From NCBI RefSeq assembly GCF_005403045.1, contig NZ_BJCL01000008.1, positions 62,001-126,000 of the forward strand: DNA of 64,000 nucleotides, in the 5' to 3' direction. A program made the position numbers and the translations under genes. The notes beneath the pieces were generated by a model, which saw nothing but the letters and a program-made list of their open reading frames with translations, made no database searches and was not told the origin of the DNA. The stretch is from Pseudaquabacterium pictum (GTDB lineage Bacteria > Pseudomonadota > Gammaproteobacteria > Burkholderiales > Burkholderiaceae_C). Shown here one piece after another: positions 1-10,605 of this stretch. Each line of letters begins with the position of its first letter. Positions within the stretch are counted from its first letter, which is position 1.

Positions 1-20
1 ATGATGACGAGATGGGGCAT
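1..20 (-). CDS. murG: MurG, N-terminal fragment (runs off the window)
   Basis: Only the first seven codons are present, reading M-P-H-L-V-I-M on the minus strand from an ATG at 18-20. This matches the usual MurG start, which continues into the AAGTGGH loop. The ATG shares a base with the ftsW TGA (20-22), a TGATG junction that implies translational coupling. MurG is the membrane-associated GlcNAc transferase that turns lipid I into lipid II. The call rests on the seven residues plus the conserved dcw position directly after ftsW. Confidence 0.7.
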
Positions 21-1282
21 CACTCCCTGCCCCCCCGCATCAAGCTGCGGTTCTCGATGTCCACCCGCACCACGATGGCCAGTGCCACCAGGTTCATCAG
101 GATGGCCGAGCCGCCGTAGCTCAGCAGCGGCAGGGTCAGGCCCTTGGTGGGCAGCGCGCCCAGGTTCACGCCCATGTTGATCAGCGTCTGGCCGCCGATC
201 CAGATGCCGATGCCCTGCACCATCAGGCCGGCGAACACGCGGTCGAGCACCACCGCCTGGCGGCCGATGACGAAGATGCGGCGGGTCAGCCAGAAGAAGG
301 CCAGGATCACGCAGGCGACGCCGATGAAGCCCAGCTCCTCACCGATGACCGCCAGCAGGAAGTCGGTGTGGGCCTCGGGAAGGTAGTGCAGCTTCTCGAC
401 GCTGCCACCCAGGCCCTGGCCGGTCAGCTCGCCACGGCCGAATGCGATCAGCGAATGGCTGAGCTGGTAACCCTTGCCGGCCGAGTACTGCGGATCGAAC
501 GGGTCGGTGAAGGCCAGTGCCCGCTGCAGCCGCCACGGGTTGGTGACGATCATCATCACCATCGCGCCCAGCAGCATGGCCACGCTGACGGCGAACATGC
601 GGCCGTTCACCCCGCCCAGGAACAGGATGCCCAGCGCCACCGCGGCGATCACCACGAAAGCGCCCATGTCGGGCTCGGCCAGCAGCAGCACGCCGATCAC
701 CGCCAGCGCCACCGCCATCGGCCACACCGCCTTCAGGAAGCGTTCCTTCACTTCCATCTTGCGCACCATGTAGCTGGCGGCATACATGGCCATGGCCAGC
801 TTGGCCAGCTCGCTGGGCTGGAAGTTCATCACCCCCAGCGGCAGCCAGCGGCGCGCGCCGTTCACGCCCTTGCCCAGGCCGGGGATCAGCACCAGCACCA
901 GCAGCACCAGGCTGGCGACGAACAGCCAGGGCGCCGCCCGCTCCCACAGCTTGATCGGCAGCTGCACCACCACCAGCGCGGCGACGAAGGCGATCGCCAG
1001 CGACAGCGCATGCCGGCTGAGGAAGAAGGTGGGGCTGTAGAGCTTGTACTTGGGGCTGTCGGGCAGGGCCACGCTGGCCGAATAGACCATCACCAGGCCC
1101 AGCGACAGCAGGGCCACGATGCACCACACCAGCGCGCTGTCGAAGCCCAAGATGCGCGGCGCCTGGCTGCCGCCGGCGGGGCCGGTCCAGTCGCGGATCG
1201 GCAGGTCCTCGCCGTCGGCGGCGCCGCGCTTCAGGCGCTTGAGCCAGGCCAGCGGCTGCAGGCGTTGCACCAGGCTGCTCAT
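20..1282 (-). CDS. ftsW: FtsW, SEDS septal peptidoglycan glycosyltransferase
   Basis: This 420-residue polytopic membrane protein polymerises lipid II at the division septum together with FtsI. After a roughly 45-residue cytoplasmic N-terminus there are about ten hydrophobic segments. The SEDS signature PEAHTDF lies near residue 304 and is followed by the IGEELG motif; this loop carries the catalytic region in FtsW/RodA proteins. Its start overlaps the murD stop by 4 nt (ATGA) and its stop overlaps the murG start, so it sits inside a translationally coupled dcw operon. The N-terminal extension, rich in charged residues, is somewhat longer than in E. coli but normal for Burkholderiales. Length and motifs look intact. 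Confidence 0.97.
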   Translation of the reverse strand: MSSLVQRLQPLAWLKRLKRGAADGEDLPIRDWTGPAGGSQAPRILGFDSALVWCIVALLSLGLVMVYSASVALPDSPKYKLYSPTFFLSRHALSLAIAFVAALVVVQLPIKLWERAAPWLFVASLVLLVLVLIPGLGKGVNGARRWLPLGVMNFQPSELAKLAMAMYAASYMVRKMEVKERFLKAVWPMAVALAVIGVLLLAEPDMGAFVVIAAVALGILFLGGVNGRMFAVSVAMLLGAMVMMIVTNPWRLQRALAFTDPFDPQYSAGKGYQLSHSLIAFGRGELTGQGLGGSVEKLHYLPEAHTDFLLAVIGEELGFIGVACVILAFFWLTRRIFVIGRQAVVLDRVFAGLMVQGIGIWIGGQTLINMGVNLGALPTKGLTLPLLSYGGSAILMNLVALAIVVRVDIENRSLMRGGRE

Positions 1283-3012
1283 GCCAGCGCCTCCCCACGG
1301 TCGGCCGCGATGCCCTGCACCGCAGCCACGAAGACGTCGGCCCGGTGGCCGTAGTTGCGGAACATGTCCAGGCTGGCGCAGGCCGGGCTCAGCAGCACCG
1401 CATCACCCACCCGGGCTTGCTGGAAGCACCAGGCCACAGCCGCCTCCAGGCTGTCATGGCGCTGCTGCGGCACCGCGGCGGCGCCGGCATCGGCGGCCAG
1501 CGCGGCGGCGATGGCATCGGCATCGCGGCCGATCAGCGCCACCGCACGGGCATGGCGGGCCACCGGTGCGGCCAACGGGCTGAAATCCTGGCCCTTGCCG
1601 TCGCCACCCAGGATGACCACCAGCCTGGCCGGCGCCTTGTCGGCACCCAGGCCGATCAGCGCGGCCACGGTGGCACCGACATTCGTGCCCTTGCTGTCGT
1701 CGAAGGCCTCGATGCCGCCGATGGTGGCGATGTACTCCACCCGGTGCGGCTCGCCGGCGTAGTCACGCAGGCCGTGCAGCAGCTGGGCCAGCGGGCAGCC
1801 GATGGCGGTGGCCAGGGCCAGCGCGGCCAAGGCATTGGCGGCGTTGTGGCGGCCGCGCACCCGCAGCGCGTCGGCCGGCATCAGGCGCTGCAGGTGGATC
1901 TCTTCGTCCTCGTCCTTGCGGCGCTTCAGAGTTTCATCGACCTCGCGGGCGCGCACCAACCAGGCCATGCCGTTCTCGACCACCAGGCCGAAGTCGCCCG
2001 GTCGCTGCGGCGCGTCCAGGCCGAAGCGCACCAGCTTCGGGCCGGTGGCCTTGGCCGGCTTGCCGCGCCCGCCCTTGACCAGCACCGGCGCCGGCACCAG
2101 GGCCTCCACGCGGGCGTCGTCGCGGTTCAGCACCCAGGTGGTGCCAGTGCCGAAGATGCGGGCCTTGGCCGCCGCATAGGCGTCCATGGTGCCGTGCCAG
2201 TCCAGGTGGTCCTGGGTGATGTTGAGCACCGTCGCGGCGCTGGGCTGGAAGCCCTGCACGCCGTCGAGCTGGAAGCTGGAGAGCTCCAGCACCCAGACCT
2301 GGGGCAGGTGGACAAACACCGGCGCGGCCGGCGGTGGCGGGGCCAGCTGCAGCGGGGCGTCATCGGCGGTGTCGTCCGGCTCGGCGGCGTTCACGGCATC
2401 CGCCGCTTCCACCAGGCCGACGTCGGGTGCGGCGGCGGTGTCAACGTCAGCGGGTTCGGTCACGGCAGCCGGCGCAGCCTCGGCCGGCGGCACGCTGGCC
2501 TCCAGGTCCAGCGCCGCGGCCAGCGTGTCCAGCATGGTCGGGCCGATGTTGCCGGCCGCGGCCACCCGCAGGCCGCAGCGGGCCACCAGCAGCGCGCACA
2601 TCGCGGTGGTGGTGGTCTTGCCGTTGGTGCCGGTGATGGCCAGCAGCTTGGGCGCATAACCGCGGTCGGCCTGCAGATCGGCCAGCGCGCGGGCGAACAG
2701 GTCAAGCTCGCCGCCCACCGCGATGCCGGTGGCCCGGGCCGCCGCCAGCAGCGGAGCGATGCGGTCATCCTGCGGTGCCAGGCCGGGGCTCTTCAGCACC
2801 ATCTGGATGCCGGCCAGGGCATCGGCCGACAGCGCGCCGCTGCGCAGCGTGGCGCCCGGCGCGGCGGCGGCCAGCGCGGCGGCCTGCGGCGGGTTCTCGC
2901 GTGAATCCCACACCTGCACCTGCGCACCCTGGCGGGCGCACCAGCGCGCCATCGCCAGGCCGGAGTCACCCAGGCCCAGCACCAGCACGTTCAGGTTGGC
3001 GAGGTGGTTCAT
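1279..3012 (-). CDS. murD: MurD, UDP-MurNAc-L-alanine:D-glutamate ligase, with insertions
   Basis: MurD adds D-glutamate to UDP-MurNAc-L-Ala in the cytoplasm. The ATP-binding P-loop GTNGKTTT is near residue 130, the substrate motif ELSSFQLD near 240, and the C-terminal ligase domain contains [12 protein letters not shown]. At 577 residues it is about 140 longer than E. coli MurD. Two extra stretches account for this: a low-complexity Ala/Pro/Asp/Glu-rich insert at about residues 174-232, and a charged insert in the central domain (about 310-375, including [10 protein letters not shown]). The second type is seen in other Burkholderiales MurD proteins; the first looks like a disordered linker. 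The gene follows mraY after 7 nt and overlaps ftsW by 4 nt. Confidence 0.96.
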   Translation of the reverse strand: MNHLANLNVLVLGLGDSGLAMARWCARQGAQVQVWDSRENPPQAAALAAAAPGATLRSGALSADALAGIQMVLKSPGLAPQDDRIAPLLAAARATGIAVGGELDLFARALADLQADRGYAPKLLAITGTNGKTTTTAMCALLVARCGLRVAAAGNIGPTMLDTLAAALDLEASVPPAEAAPAAVTEPADVDTAAAPDVGLVEAADAVNAAEPDDTADDAPLQLAPPPPAAPVFVHLPQVWVLELSSFQLDGVQGFQPSAATVLNITQDHLDWHGTMDAYAAAKARIFGTGTTWVLNRDDARVEALVPAPVLVKGGRGKPAKATGPKLVRFGLDAPQRPGDFGLVVENGMAWLVRAREVDETLKRRKDEDEEIHLQRLMPADALRVRGRHNAANALAALALATAIGCPLAQLLHGLRDYAGEPHRVEYIATIGGIEAFDDSKGTNVGATVAALIGLGADKAPARLVVILGGDGKGQDFSPLAAPVARHARAVALIGRDADAIAAALAADAGAAAVPQQRHDSLEAAVAWCFQQARVGDAVLLSPACASLDMFRNYGHRADVFVAAVQGIAADRGEALA

Positions 3013-3019
3013 CGTCGGT

Positions 3020-4198
3020 TCAGCGCAGCTTGAGCGTCGCCAGGCCCACCAGGCACAGCAGCATGGTGATGATCCAGAAGCGGATGACGACCTGGGTCTC
3101 GGTCCAGCCGCTCTTCTCGAAGTGGTGGTGCAGCGGCGCCATCTTCAGGATGCGCCGGCCCTCGCCGTACTTCTTCTTGGTGTACTTGAACCAGCTGACC
3201 TGCAGCATCACGCTCAGCACCTCGGCCACGAACACCGCGCCCATGATCCCCAGCACGATCTCCTGCCGGGTGATGATGGCGATGGTGCCCAGCGCGCCGC
3301 CCAGGGCCAGCGCGCCCACGTCGCCCATGAACACCTGCGCCGGGTGGGCGTTGAACCACAGGAAGGCCAGGCCCGCACCGGCCAGCGCACCGCAGAAGAT
3401 CAGCAGCTCGCCCGCACCCGGGATGTAGGGGAACAGCAGGTACTTGCTGTAGACCGAGTTGCCGACGATGTAGGCGAAGATGCCCAGCGCCGAACCCACC
3501 AGCACCACCGGCATGATCGCCAGGCCGTCCAGCCCGTCGGTGAAGTTCACCGCATTGCTGGCGCCCACCATCACGAAGTAGCTCATCGCGATGAAGCCGA
3601 ACACGCCCAGCGGGTAGCTCACCGTCTTGAAGAACGGCAGCATCAGGTCGGCCCGCGGCGGCAGCTCGGCGGTGAAGCCGCTCTGCACCCAGTTGACGAA
3701 CAGCTCCAGCACCTTCTGGTTGTTGGATTCGCTGACGGCGAACGCCAGGTAGGCCGCGGCCACCAGGCCGATCAGCGACTGCCAGAAGAACTTCTCCCGC
3801 GAGCGCATGCCCTCGGGGTTCTTGTCGACCACCTTGCGCCAGTCGTCCACCCAGCCCACGGCACCGAAGCCGAAGGTCACCAGCATCACCACCCAGACGA
3901 AGCGGTTGCTCCAGTCGAACCACAGCAGCGTGGCCACGCCGATGCCCAGCAGGATCAGCACGCCGCCCATGGTGGGCGTGCCGCGCTTGGCCAGGTGGCT
4001 CTGCACGCCGTACTCGCGGATCGGCTGGCCGATCTTCAGTTCGGTGAGCTTGCGGATCACCCACGGGCCCAGGCCCAGGCCGATCAGCAGTGCCGTCATC
4101 GCCGACATCACGGCGCGGAATGTCAGGTACTGGAAGACGCGCAGGAAGCCCCATTCGGGGTTCTGCGCCAGCAGCCATTGGCTGAGGGTCAGCAGCAT
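3020..4198 (-). CDS. mraY: MraY, phospho-MurNAc-pentapeptide translocase
   Basis: MraY transfers phospho-MurNAc-pentapeptide from UDP to undecaprenyl phosphate, making lipid I at the inner membrane. The 392-residue protein has about ten membrane segments. It shows the family motifs: the Asp-rich VDDWRKV around residue 120, [10 protein letters not shown] near 220, [12 protein letters not shown] near 290 and the histidine cluster [12 protein letters not shown] near 350. The ATG at 4198 lies 10 nt inside the end of murF. The protein starts [13 protein letters not shown], typical of beta-proteobacterial MraY. It is full length with all motifs intact. Confidence 0.98.
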   Translation of the reverse strand: MLLTLSQWLLAQNPEWGFLRVFQYLTFRAVMSAMTALLIGLGLGPWVIRKLTELKIGQPIREYGVQSHLAKRGTPTMGGVLILLGIGVATLLWFDWSNRFVWVVMLVTFGFGAVGWVDDWRKVVDKNPEGMRSREKFFWQSLIGLVAAAYLAFAVSESNNQKVLELFVNWVQSGFTAELPPRADLMLPFFKTVSYPLGVFGFIAMSYFVMVGASNAVNFTDGLDGLAIMPVVLVGSALGIFAYIVGNSVYSKYLLFPYIPGAGELLIFCGALAGAGLAFLWFNAHPAQVFMGDVGALALGGALGTIAIITRQEIVLGIMGAVFVAEVLSVMLQVSWFKYTKKKYGEGRRILKMAPLHHHFEKSGWTETQVVIRFWIITMLLCLVGLATLKLR

Positions 4199-5628
4199 GC
4201 GGCACCTCCGGCGGGTGCGGCCTGGGCCGCGGCCTGCAGCGCGGCCACCACGGTGGGCATGCGCATGAATTTCGATCCTTTCACCAGCACCGCGCCGCAG
4301 GCGGGTGCCTCACCCAATGCGGCGATGACCGCCGGCGCATCGGCAAAGTGGCGGGCGCCGGCACCGTAGGCGCGGGCAGCGTCGATGCAGGCGGTACCTG
4401 CCGTCCAGAACTGTTCGATGCCAGCGGAGCGCGCGTAGGCGCCCACCTCGGCATGGAAGGCCGGACCCTGGTCGCCCACCTCACCCATGTCGCCCAGCAC
4501 CAGCCAGCGCGGCGCCGGCAGCGTGGCCAGCACATCGATGGCGGCCCGCACCGAATCGGGGTTGGCGTTGTAGCTGTCGTCCACCAGCGTCACCGACCGG
4601 CCGGCCCACTGCAGCGGCAACAGCCGCGAGCGACCGGCCACCGGCCGGAAGGCGCCCAGGCCCTGCACCACCGCGGCCAGCGGCACGCCGGCGGCCAGGG
4701 CGCTGGTGGCGGCCGCCAGCGCGTTGTGCAGGTTGTGGCGGCCGGGGATGTGCAGCTGCAACGTGGCGGCGCCGGCCGGCGTGCGGATGGCGAACTGCCA
4801 GTGGCCGCCCTCGGCATCGGCCACCCAGACCGCGGGCGAGCGCGCATCCGGCGTCACGTCGGCCGGGCCCTGCATCGCGAACGTGGCCTGGCGGCGGCTG
4901 CCGGCCAGCGACCGCCAGACGCCGGCATGGGCATCGTCGGCCGGGAACACCGCCACGCCGTCGGCCGGCAGCGCGCTGATGGCGGTGCCGTTCTCCTGCG
5001 CCACCGCTTCCACCGTGGCCATGAACTCCTGGTGTTCACGCTGGGCGTTGTTGACCAGGGCCACGGTGGGCCGGGCGATGGCCGACAGCAGCGCCATCTC
5101 GCCCGGGTGGTTCATGCCCAGCTCGAAGGCGGCGATGCGGTGGGCGCCGGCGCCGCTGGGGTGCAGGCGCAGCACCTGCAGCGGCAGGCCGATGTGGTTG
5201 TTGTAGTTGCCGGCGGTGGCCAGGCCCTGGGCGCCGGCATGGGCCTGCAGGATGGCGGCCAGCATCTGGGTGACGGTGGTCTTGCCGTTGCTGCCGGCCA
5301 CGGCGATCACCGGGCCGCCGAAGCGCTGGCGCCAGCCGGCGGCCATCTGCTGCAGCGCGGCCAGGCTGTCGGCCACCTGCAGGCCGGCCAGGCCAGCGTC
5401 GGCGATGCCCTGCTCGGCCAGCACCGCGGCGGCACCGGCGGCACGGGCCTGCGGCAGGAAGGCATGGGCATCGAACACCTCGCCGCGCAGCGCCACGAAC
5501 AGGTCGCCCGGGCGCAGGGTGCGGGTGTCGCTGTGCACCCGCAGGAGGGGCGTGGCCGGGTCACCCAGCAGGGTGGCGCCGGGCAGCAGCGCGGCAGCGT
5601 CGGCCAGGGTCATCAAGGGCTGGCTCAT
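4189..5628 (-). CDS. murF: MurF, UDP-MurNAc-tripeptide:D-Ala-D-Ala ligase
   Basis: MurF is the cytoplasmic Mur ligase that completes the pentapeptide. The 479-residue protein has the N-terminal MurF/MurE-type substrate domain, a P-loop [11 protein letters not shown] near residue 113, the [10 protein letters not shown] motif near 170 and the C-terminal segment [12 protein letters not shown] near 350. All are diagnostic of MurF. Its ATG overlaps the murE stop (4 nt), and its stop lies inside mraY. Nothing is missing relative to the family. Confidence 0.97.
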   Translation of the reverse strand: MSQPLMTLADAAALLPGATLLGDPATPLLRVHSDTRTLRPGDLFVALRGEVFDAHAFLPQARAAGAAAVLAEQGIADAGLAGLQVADSLAALQQMAAGWRQRFGGPVIAVAGSNGKTTVTQMLAAILQAHAGAQGLATAGNYNNHIGLPLQVLRLHPSGAGAHRIAAFELGMNHPGEMALLSAIARPTVALVNNAQREHQEFMATVEAVAQENGTAISALPADGVAVFPADDAHAGVWRSLAGSRRQATFAMQGPADVTPDARSPAVWVADAEGGHWQFAIRTPAGAATLQLHIPGRHNLHNALAAATSALAAGVPLAAVVQGLGAFRPVAGRSRLLPLQWAGRSVTLVDDSYNANPDSVRAAIDVLATLPAPRWLVLGDMGEVGDQGPAFHAEVGAYARSAGIEQFWTAGTACIDAARAYGAGARHFADAPAVIAALGEAPACGAVLVKGSKFMRMPTVVAALQAAAQAAPAGGAACC

Positions 5629-7130
5629 GCGGCGCTCCGCGTGCTCAAGGCCTGGGCGGCCACCGCACTGTCCAGGAAGGGCCGCTTGCTGCCGGCCACC
5701 TCCTGGTAGTCCTCATGGCCCTTGCCGGCCAGCAGCACCACATCGGCCGGCGCGGCCTGCTGCACGGCCTGGGCGATGGCGACGGCACGGTCTTCGATCA
5801 CGGCAGCCGGCTCGGCGTGCAGGCCGGCGCGGATCTGCGCCAGGATGGCCAGCGGGTCTTCATGGCGCGGGTTGTCGCTGGTCAGCACCACCCGGTCGGC
5901 CAGGCGCTCGGCGATGGCGCCCATCAGCGGGCGCTTGGTGGCATCGCGGTTGCCGCCGCAGCCGAACACGCACCACAGTTGGCCACCGCGGGCGGCGGCC
6001 AGCGGGCGCAGCGCGCCCAGGGCCTTGTCCAGCGCATCGGGCGTGTGGGCATAGTCGACCACCACCTCGGGCTGGCCGGCCGTGCCCGGCACGCGGTCCA
6101 TGCGGCCGGGCACCGGCGTCAGGCGCGGCACCACCGCGGCCGCATCGGCCAGCGACACGCCCAGCGCCCGCACCGCGCCCAGCACGCCCAGCAGGTTGCT
6201 GGCGTTGTAGTCGCCGATCAGCCGGCTGCGCACCGGCACGCGGGCCTCGCCTTCGGCCAGGGTGAAGCACAGGCCGTCGGCGGTGTAGCCCAGGTCCAGC
6301 GCGCGCAGCCGGGCGGGCTGGTGCACCGACACCGTCCACAGGTCCAGCGGGGTGCCGGCCAGGTCGGCGGCGAGTGCGGCGCCCTGCGGGTCGTCGGTGT
6401 TGACCACCGCTACCTGCAGGCCCGACCAGGCGAACAGCGCCCGCTTGGCCGCCCAGTAGGCGTCCATGCTGCCGTGGTAGTCCAGGTGGTCGCGGGTGAA
6501 GTTGGTGAACTGGGCGACGCGGATGGCCGTGCCGGCCAGGCGCTGCTCGGCGATGCCGATCGACGAGGCCTCGATGGCGCAGGCGGCGTAGCCGCCATCG
6601 GCCATGGCGCGGAAGCCGGCCTGCAGCGTCACCGGGTCGGGCGTGGTCAGGCCGGTGAAGGTGATGCTGCCGGCGTCGCCATCCAGCGGCGGCTGCCCAA
6701 TCCCGAGGGTGCCCACCACGCCGCAGCGCCGGCCCAGCGCGGTCAGGGCCTGTGCCGTCCACCAGGCGGTGCTGCTCTTGCCATTGGTGCCGGTGGCGGC
6801 GACCACGTCCAGCGCCTCGGCCGGCCGGCCGAACCAGGCCGCGGCCAGCGGGCCGGTGGCGGCCTTCAGGCCCGGCAGCGCGGCGATGCGGTCGTCAGCG
6901 AAGCCGAAAGCCTCGGCACCCTCGGCCTCGACCAGGCAGGCGGCCGCGCCACTGGCCAGGGCCGTGGCCACGTACTGCCGGCCATCGTTGGCGGCACCGG
7001 GCCAGGCGATGAAGGCATCGCCCGGGCCCACGCGCCGGCTGTCGGTGCGCAGCCGCGGCGCGCCCTGGGGCTGCACGCGGGCAGCCAGCCAGGCCGTGGC
7101 GTCAGCGACGGATGACAGGGTCTGCACCAT
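5625..7130 (-). CDS. murE: MurE, UDP-MurNAc-L-Ala-D-Glu:meso-DAP ligase
   Basis: MurE adds the third stem-peptide residue. The motif DNPRHEDP near residue 405 identifies the meso-diaminopimelate-adding type. The P-loop GTNGKSSTAWW is near residue 114. I chose the ATG at 7130 (MVQTLSS), which lies just after the ftsI stop; an in-frame start eight codons upstream would run inside ftsI. The GAGG-like ribosome site is only 2 nt from this ATG and 5 nt from the next codon, a GTG, so initiation at that GTG is possible. The gene encodes about 501 residues and overlaps murF by 4 nt. Confidence 0.96.
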   Translation of the reverse strand: MVQTLSSVADATAWLAARVQPQGAPRLRTDSRRVGPGDAFIAWPGAANDGRQYVATALASGAAACLVEAEGAEAFGFADDRIAALPGLKAATGPLAAAWFGRPAEALDVVAATGTNGKSSTAWWTAQALTALGRRCGVVGTLGIGQPPLDGDAGSITFTGLTTPDPVTLQAGFRAMADGGYAACAIEASSIGIAEQRLAGTAIRVAQFTNFTRDHLDYHGSMDAYWAAKRALFAWSGLQVAVVNTDDPQGAALAADLAGTPLDLWTVSVHQPARLRALDLGYTADGLCFTLAEGEARVPVRSRLIGDYNASNLLGVLGAVRALGVSLADAAAVVPRLTPVPGRMDRVPGTAGQPEVVVDYAHTPDALDKALGALRPLAAARGGQLWCVFGCGGNRDATKRPLMGAIAERLADRVVLTSDNPRHEDPLAILAQIRAGLHAEPAAVIEDRAVAIAQAVQQAAPADVVLLAGKGHEDYQEVAGSKRPFLDSAVAAQALSTRSAA

Positions 7131-7134
7131 CACC

Positions 7135-8901
7135 TCAGAAGCTTTCCGGCGCATCGGGCACGGCCTTGGCCACCACCCGCGGCTTGACGTCCAGGTCGGG
7201 CGGCACGCCCAGGGTGCGCAGGGTCTGCTGCACCACCTGGCTGAACACCGGCGCAGCCACGGCGCCGCCGTAGTACTTGCCGTTGCTGGGCTCGTCGACC
7301 ATCACCGCCACCACGATGCGCGGCTTGTCGATCGGCGCCAGGCCGACGAACCAGCTGCGGTACTTGTTGCTGGCGTAGCCCTTGCCTTCCTGCTTGTGGG
7401 CGGTGCCGCTCTTGCCGCCCACCGAATAGCCGATGGTCTGCGCCAGCGTGCCGGTGCCGCCGGGGGCGGCCGCCATCTGCAGCATGGTGCGGATCTCGCG
7501 CGCCGTCTCCGGCGAGATGACGCGGATGCCCGAGACCGGCTGCTCCTGGCGCAGCATGGTGATGGGGATCACCTCGCCGTCGCGGGCGAAGGTGGTGTAG
7601 GCCCGGGCGATCTGCAGCAGCGAGGCCGACAGGCCGTAGCCGTAGGACATGGTGGCCTGCTCGATCGGCCGCCAGGTCTTGTACGGGCGCAGCCGGCCGC
7701 TGACCGCGCCGGGGAAGCTGATCTGCGGCTTCTGGCCGTAGCCGACGCTGGCGTACAGCTCCCACAGCTCGCGCGGCTGCATCTGCATGGCCATGCGCAC
7801 CGTGCCGATGTTGCTGCTCTTCTGGATCACCTCGCGCACGCTCAGCGTGCCGTAGTGGTGGGCGTCCTTGATGGCGATGCCGCTGACCACCACGCTGCCG
7901 GCGCTGGCGTTGATCGGCGTCTCGGGCTTGACCTTGCCGGTCTCCAGCGCCCAGGCCACGACGAAGGGCTTCATCGTCGAGCCGGGCTCGAAGATGTCGG
8001 TCAGGGCGCGGTTGCGCAGCTGCTCGCCGGTGCGCTTGCCGCGCTCGCCGGGGTCGTAGCTGGGGTAGTTGGCCAGCGCCAGGATCTCGCCGGTCTGCAC
8101 GTCCAGCACCACCACGCTGCCGGCCTTGGCCTTGTGCTCGGCCACTGCCTCGCGCACCCGCTGGTAGGCGAAGAACTGCACCTTGGCATCGACCGACAGC
8201 GCGATGTCGCTGCCGTCGGCCGGCTCGACATGGGTGCCCATGTCCTCGATCACCCGGCCCAGGCGGTCCTTGACCACGCCGCGGGTGCCGTTGCGGCCCT
8301 GCAGCTGGCGCTGGAACGCCAGCTCCACGCCCTCCTGGCCTTGGTCTTCCAGGTTGGTGAAACCCACCACGTGGGCCGCCGATTCGCCCTCGGGGTAGCG
8401 GCGGCGGAACTCGCGGCTCTGGTAGACGCCCTTGATGCCCAGCTTGGCGATCTGGTCCCAGGTGGGGGTGTCGACCTGGCGCTTGAGCCAGGCGAAGCTG
8501 GCGCTGCCGCTGGCCAGACGCTGGTTCAGCTCGGCATCGTCCATGCCCAGCAGCCTGGCCAGCTGGCGGCGCTGCTCGGGCGTGGCCTTCAGGTCCTTGG
8601 GGATGGCCCAGACGCTGGGCACCGGCACGCTGGTGGCCAGCAGCTGGCCGCTGCGGTCGAGCACCCGGCCGCGGGTGGCCGGCACCTCCAGGCTGTGGGC
8701 GTAGCGCTTCTCGCCTTCCTTCTGGAAATACTCGGGCTTGACCAACTGGATCTGCGCGGCGCGCAGCAGCAGGCCGGCAAAACCCAGCGCCACCGCGGCC
8801 ACCAGGAAGCGGCTGCGCCAGTTGGGCGTCTTGCTGGCCAGCAGCGGGCTGGTGGCGTAGTTGACGCCGCGCACGGCGGTGGGGGTCAGCAGCTTCTTCA
8901 T
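7135..8901 (-). CDS. ftsI: FtsI (PBP3), septal peptidoglycan transpeptidase
   Basis: This is the class B penicillin-binding protein that cross-links septal peptidoglycan and partners FtsW. The 588 residues comprise a short cytoplasmic tail, one membrane anchor at about residues 28-48, a pedestal domain, and a transpeptidase domain. The transpeptidase carries the three active-site motifs: STMK (near 307, nucleophile Ser), SSN (near 362) and KSGT (near 496). The start overlaps the ftsL stop by 4 nt (ATGA). All catalytic motifs are intact. Confidence 0.97.
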   Translation of the reverse strand: MKKLLTPTAVRGVNYATSPLLASKTPNWRSRFLVAAVALGFAGLLLRAAQIQLVKPEYFQKEGEKRYAHSLEVPATRGRVLDRSGQLLATSVPVPSVWAIPKDLKATPEQRRQLARLLGMDDAELNQRLASGSASFAWLKRQVDTPTWDQIAKLGIKGVYQSREFRRRYPEGESAAHVVGFTNLEDQGQEGVELAFQRQLQGRNGTRGVVKDRLGRVIEDMGTHVEPADGSDIALSVDAKVQFFAYQRVREAVAEHKAKAGSVVVLDVQTGEILALANYPSYDPGERGKRTGEQLRNRALTDIFEPGSTMKPFVVAWALETGKVKPETPINASAGSVVVSGIAIKDAHHYGTLSVREVIQKSSNIGTVRMAMQMQPRELWELYASVGYGQKPQISFPGAVSGRLRPYKTWRPIEQATMSYGYGLSASLLQIARAYTTFARDGEVIPITMLRQEQPVSGIRVISPETAREIRTMLQMAAAPGGTGTLAQTIGYSVGGKSGTAHKQEGKGYASNKYRSWFVGLAPIDKPRIVVAVMVDEPSNGKYYGGAVAAPVFSQVVQQTLRTLGVPPDLDVKPRVVAKAVPDAPESF

Positions 8902-9218
8902 GGCCGGGCTCCCGAGGCGGCCACCAGGCCGCCCGCCGTGGCAGCCGGCGACGAGGCCGGCGCGCTTTCGTACATGGTGACGGCCGGCGTGGCGGTGGTC
9001 ATCTTCAGCCGTTCACGCGCGCTCTTGTCCACCCGCTGGTTGGTGGCCTGCAACTCGCGCTCGGCCTCCAGGCGCTTGTGCTCGCCCTGCAGGCGCCCGG
9101 CCTCCACATCGGCGCGGTGGTCGGCGGTGAACAGGCGGCGGGCGTCGTAGGCGGTCTTCACCAGCACCAGGGCACTGGCGATCACCGCGATCAGCAGCAG
9201 GACATTCAACTTCGTCAT
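8898..9218 (-). CDS. ftsL: FtsL, divisome membrane protein
   Basis: This 106-residue single-pass protein has a very short cytoplasmic N-terminus and a hydrophobic segment at about residues 5-23. An extracytoplasmic region follows, predicted helical from its charge pattern (residues 30-75, rich in Arg/Glu/Leu), as expected for the coiled coil that pairs with FtsB. Sequence conservation of FtsL is low, so the call relies on size, topology and position between rsmH and ftsI. It overlaps both neighbours by 4 nt. The C-terminal 30 residues are Ala/Gly/Ser-rich and probably disordered. Confidence 0.9.
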   Translation of the reverse strand: MTKLNVLLLIAVIASALVLVKTAYDARRLFTADHRADVEAGRLQGEHKRLEAERELQATNQRVDKSARERLKMTTATPAVTMYESAPASSPAATAGGLVAASGARP

Positions 9219-10165
9219 GCCGCCACCACCGAGCGTTCGGCCACCCGCAGCGTGGCCGAGCGGGCGCGCGGGTTGGCGCGCACCTCGTCGGCACCGGGCC
9301 TGATGCGGCCCAGGGCCAGCAGCTTCATCGCCTTGGGCGCGGCATACATCGCCGGCGAATGGCGGTCGACCACTTCCTTGCTCTCGCGGGCGATGAAGGT
9401 CTTGACGATGCGGTCTTCCAGCGAATGGAAGCTGATCACCGCCAGCCGGCCGCCCGGCGCCAGCAGCGCCAGCGCGGCGCTCAGCCCCTTCTCAAGCTCC
9501 GTGAGCTCACCGTTGACGAGAATCCGAAGAGCTTGAAATGTCCGCGTTGCAGGGTCCTGGCCCGGCTCGCGGGTCTTGACCGCACGAGCCACGACCTGGG
9601 CAAGTTCGGCTGTTGTTCGAACAGGGGTCCCGCCGTCCCGGCGAGCAACAAGCGCCTTTGCAATCGGAACAGCAAACCGTTCTTCGCCATAGTCACGAAT
9701 CACCTCCGCGATGCGGCGCTCGTCGGCGCCGGCCAGGAATTCCGCGGCGGTCGTGCCACGGGTCGTGTCCATGCGCATGTCCAGCGGCGCATCGAACCGG
9801 AAACTGAAGCCCCGCGCGGGGTTGTCGATCTGCGGCGAGCTCACGCCCAGGTCCAGCAGCACGCCATCCACCTGGCCGATGCCGCGTGCGGCCAGCACCG
9901 GCGCCATGTCGGCGAAGCTCTCGTGCGCGATGGCAAAGCGCGGGTCATCGGCCGCCAGGGCCTGGCCCACGGCCACCGCCTCGGGGTCCTTGTCGAAGCC
10001 GATCAGCCGGCCGGCCGGGCCCAGGCGCGCCAGCAGCGCGCGGCTGTGGCCACCGCGGCCGAAGGTGCCGTCGACATAGGTGCCCTCAGGCCGGATGGCG
10101 ACCGCATCGACCGCCTCGACCAGCAGGACCGTGGTGTGCTGCCAGGCAGCAGGGGTGGCGGCCAT
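9215..10165 (-). CDS. rsmH: RsmH, 16S rRNA C1402 N4-methyltransferase
   Basis: RsmH (MraW) methylates N4 of C1402 in the ribosomal P site. The 316-residue protein opens with [13 protein letters not shown] and has the SAM-binding motif [13 protein letters not shown] near residue 33. It also has [12 protein letters not shown] near 105 and the C-terminal [13 protein letters not shown], all RsmH hallmarks. The ATG at 10165 overlaps the mraZ TGA (TGATG). A segment at about 9490-9710 has clearly lower GC and A/T-ending codons, while the protein stays conserved; see findings. The frame continues open upstream into mraZ, but that part is not RsmH. Confidence 0.97.
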   Translation of the reverse strand: MAATPAAWQHTTVLLVEAVDAVAIRPEGTYVDGTFGRGGHSRALLARLGPAGRLIGFDKDPEAVAVGQALAADDPRFAIAHESFADMAPVLAARGIGQVDGVLLDLGVSSPQIDNPARGFSFRFDAPLDMRMDTTRGTTAAEFLAGADERRIAEVIRDYGEERFAVPIAKALVARRDGGTPVRTTAELAQVVARAVKTREPGQDPATRTFQALRILVNGELTELEKGLSAALALLAPGGRLAVISFHSLEDRIVKTFIARESKEVVDRHSPAMYAAPKAMKLLALGRIRPGADEVRANPRARSATLRVAERSVVAA

Positions 10166-10605
10166 CAGAAGACAAAGCTCTTGATGGCGTCGGGCATCGG
10201 CCCGGCCATGACCGTCGCCTGGTGCGCCGCATAGCGCGCCGGGTCCCACAGCTCCAGCCGCTGGCCCATGCCCATCAGCAGCACGTCCTTGTCGAGCCCG
10301 GCCATGGCGCGCAGCTCGGGCGGCACCAGCACGCGGAAGGCGGAATCCATCTCCACGTCGGCCGCGCTGCCCACGAAGAAGCGGCGCCAGCCGTCGGCTT
10401 CCATCGGCAGCGTCAGCAGCCTGGCGCGGAATTCCTCCCAGGCCGGGCGGGGGAACACCAGCAGGCAGCCCGCCGGATGCTGGGTGAGGGTGAGCTGGTT
10501 GCCCGACAAGGCGGCCAGCGGGTCGCGATGGCGCGCAGGGACGGCCATCCGCCCCTTGCCATCGAGCGACAACGCCGCAGTCCCTTGAAAGACGATTCCA
10601 GCCAC
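10165..10605 (-). CDS. mraZ: MraZ, dcw-cluster transcriptional regulator
   Basis: MraZ is a small AbrB-like DNA-binding protein that represses its own dcw operon. Both DxxxR repeats are visible: [11 protein letters not shown] near residue 12 and [13 protein letters not shown] near 80. I chose the GTG at 10605 (about 146 residues, M-A-G-I-V-F-Q-G), because family members begin directly with the FQG strand and a GGTGGGG sequence sits 4 nt upstream. The more distal GTG at 10635 lacks a ribosome site. Both GTG triplets are themselves part of the MraZ operator boxes. The gene is first in the operon and overlaps rsmH. Confidence 0.93.
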   Translation of the reverse strand: MAGIVFQGTAALSLDGKGRMAVPARHRDPLAALSGNQLTLTQHPAGCLLVFPRPAWEEFRARLLTLPMEADGWRRFFVGSAADVEMDSAFRVLVPPELRAMAGLDKDVLLMGMGQRLELWDPARYAAHQATVMAGPMPDAIKSFVF

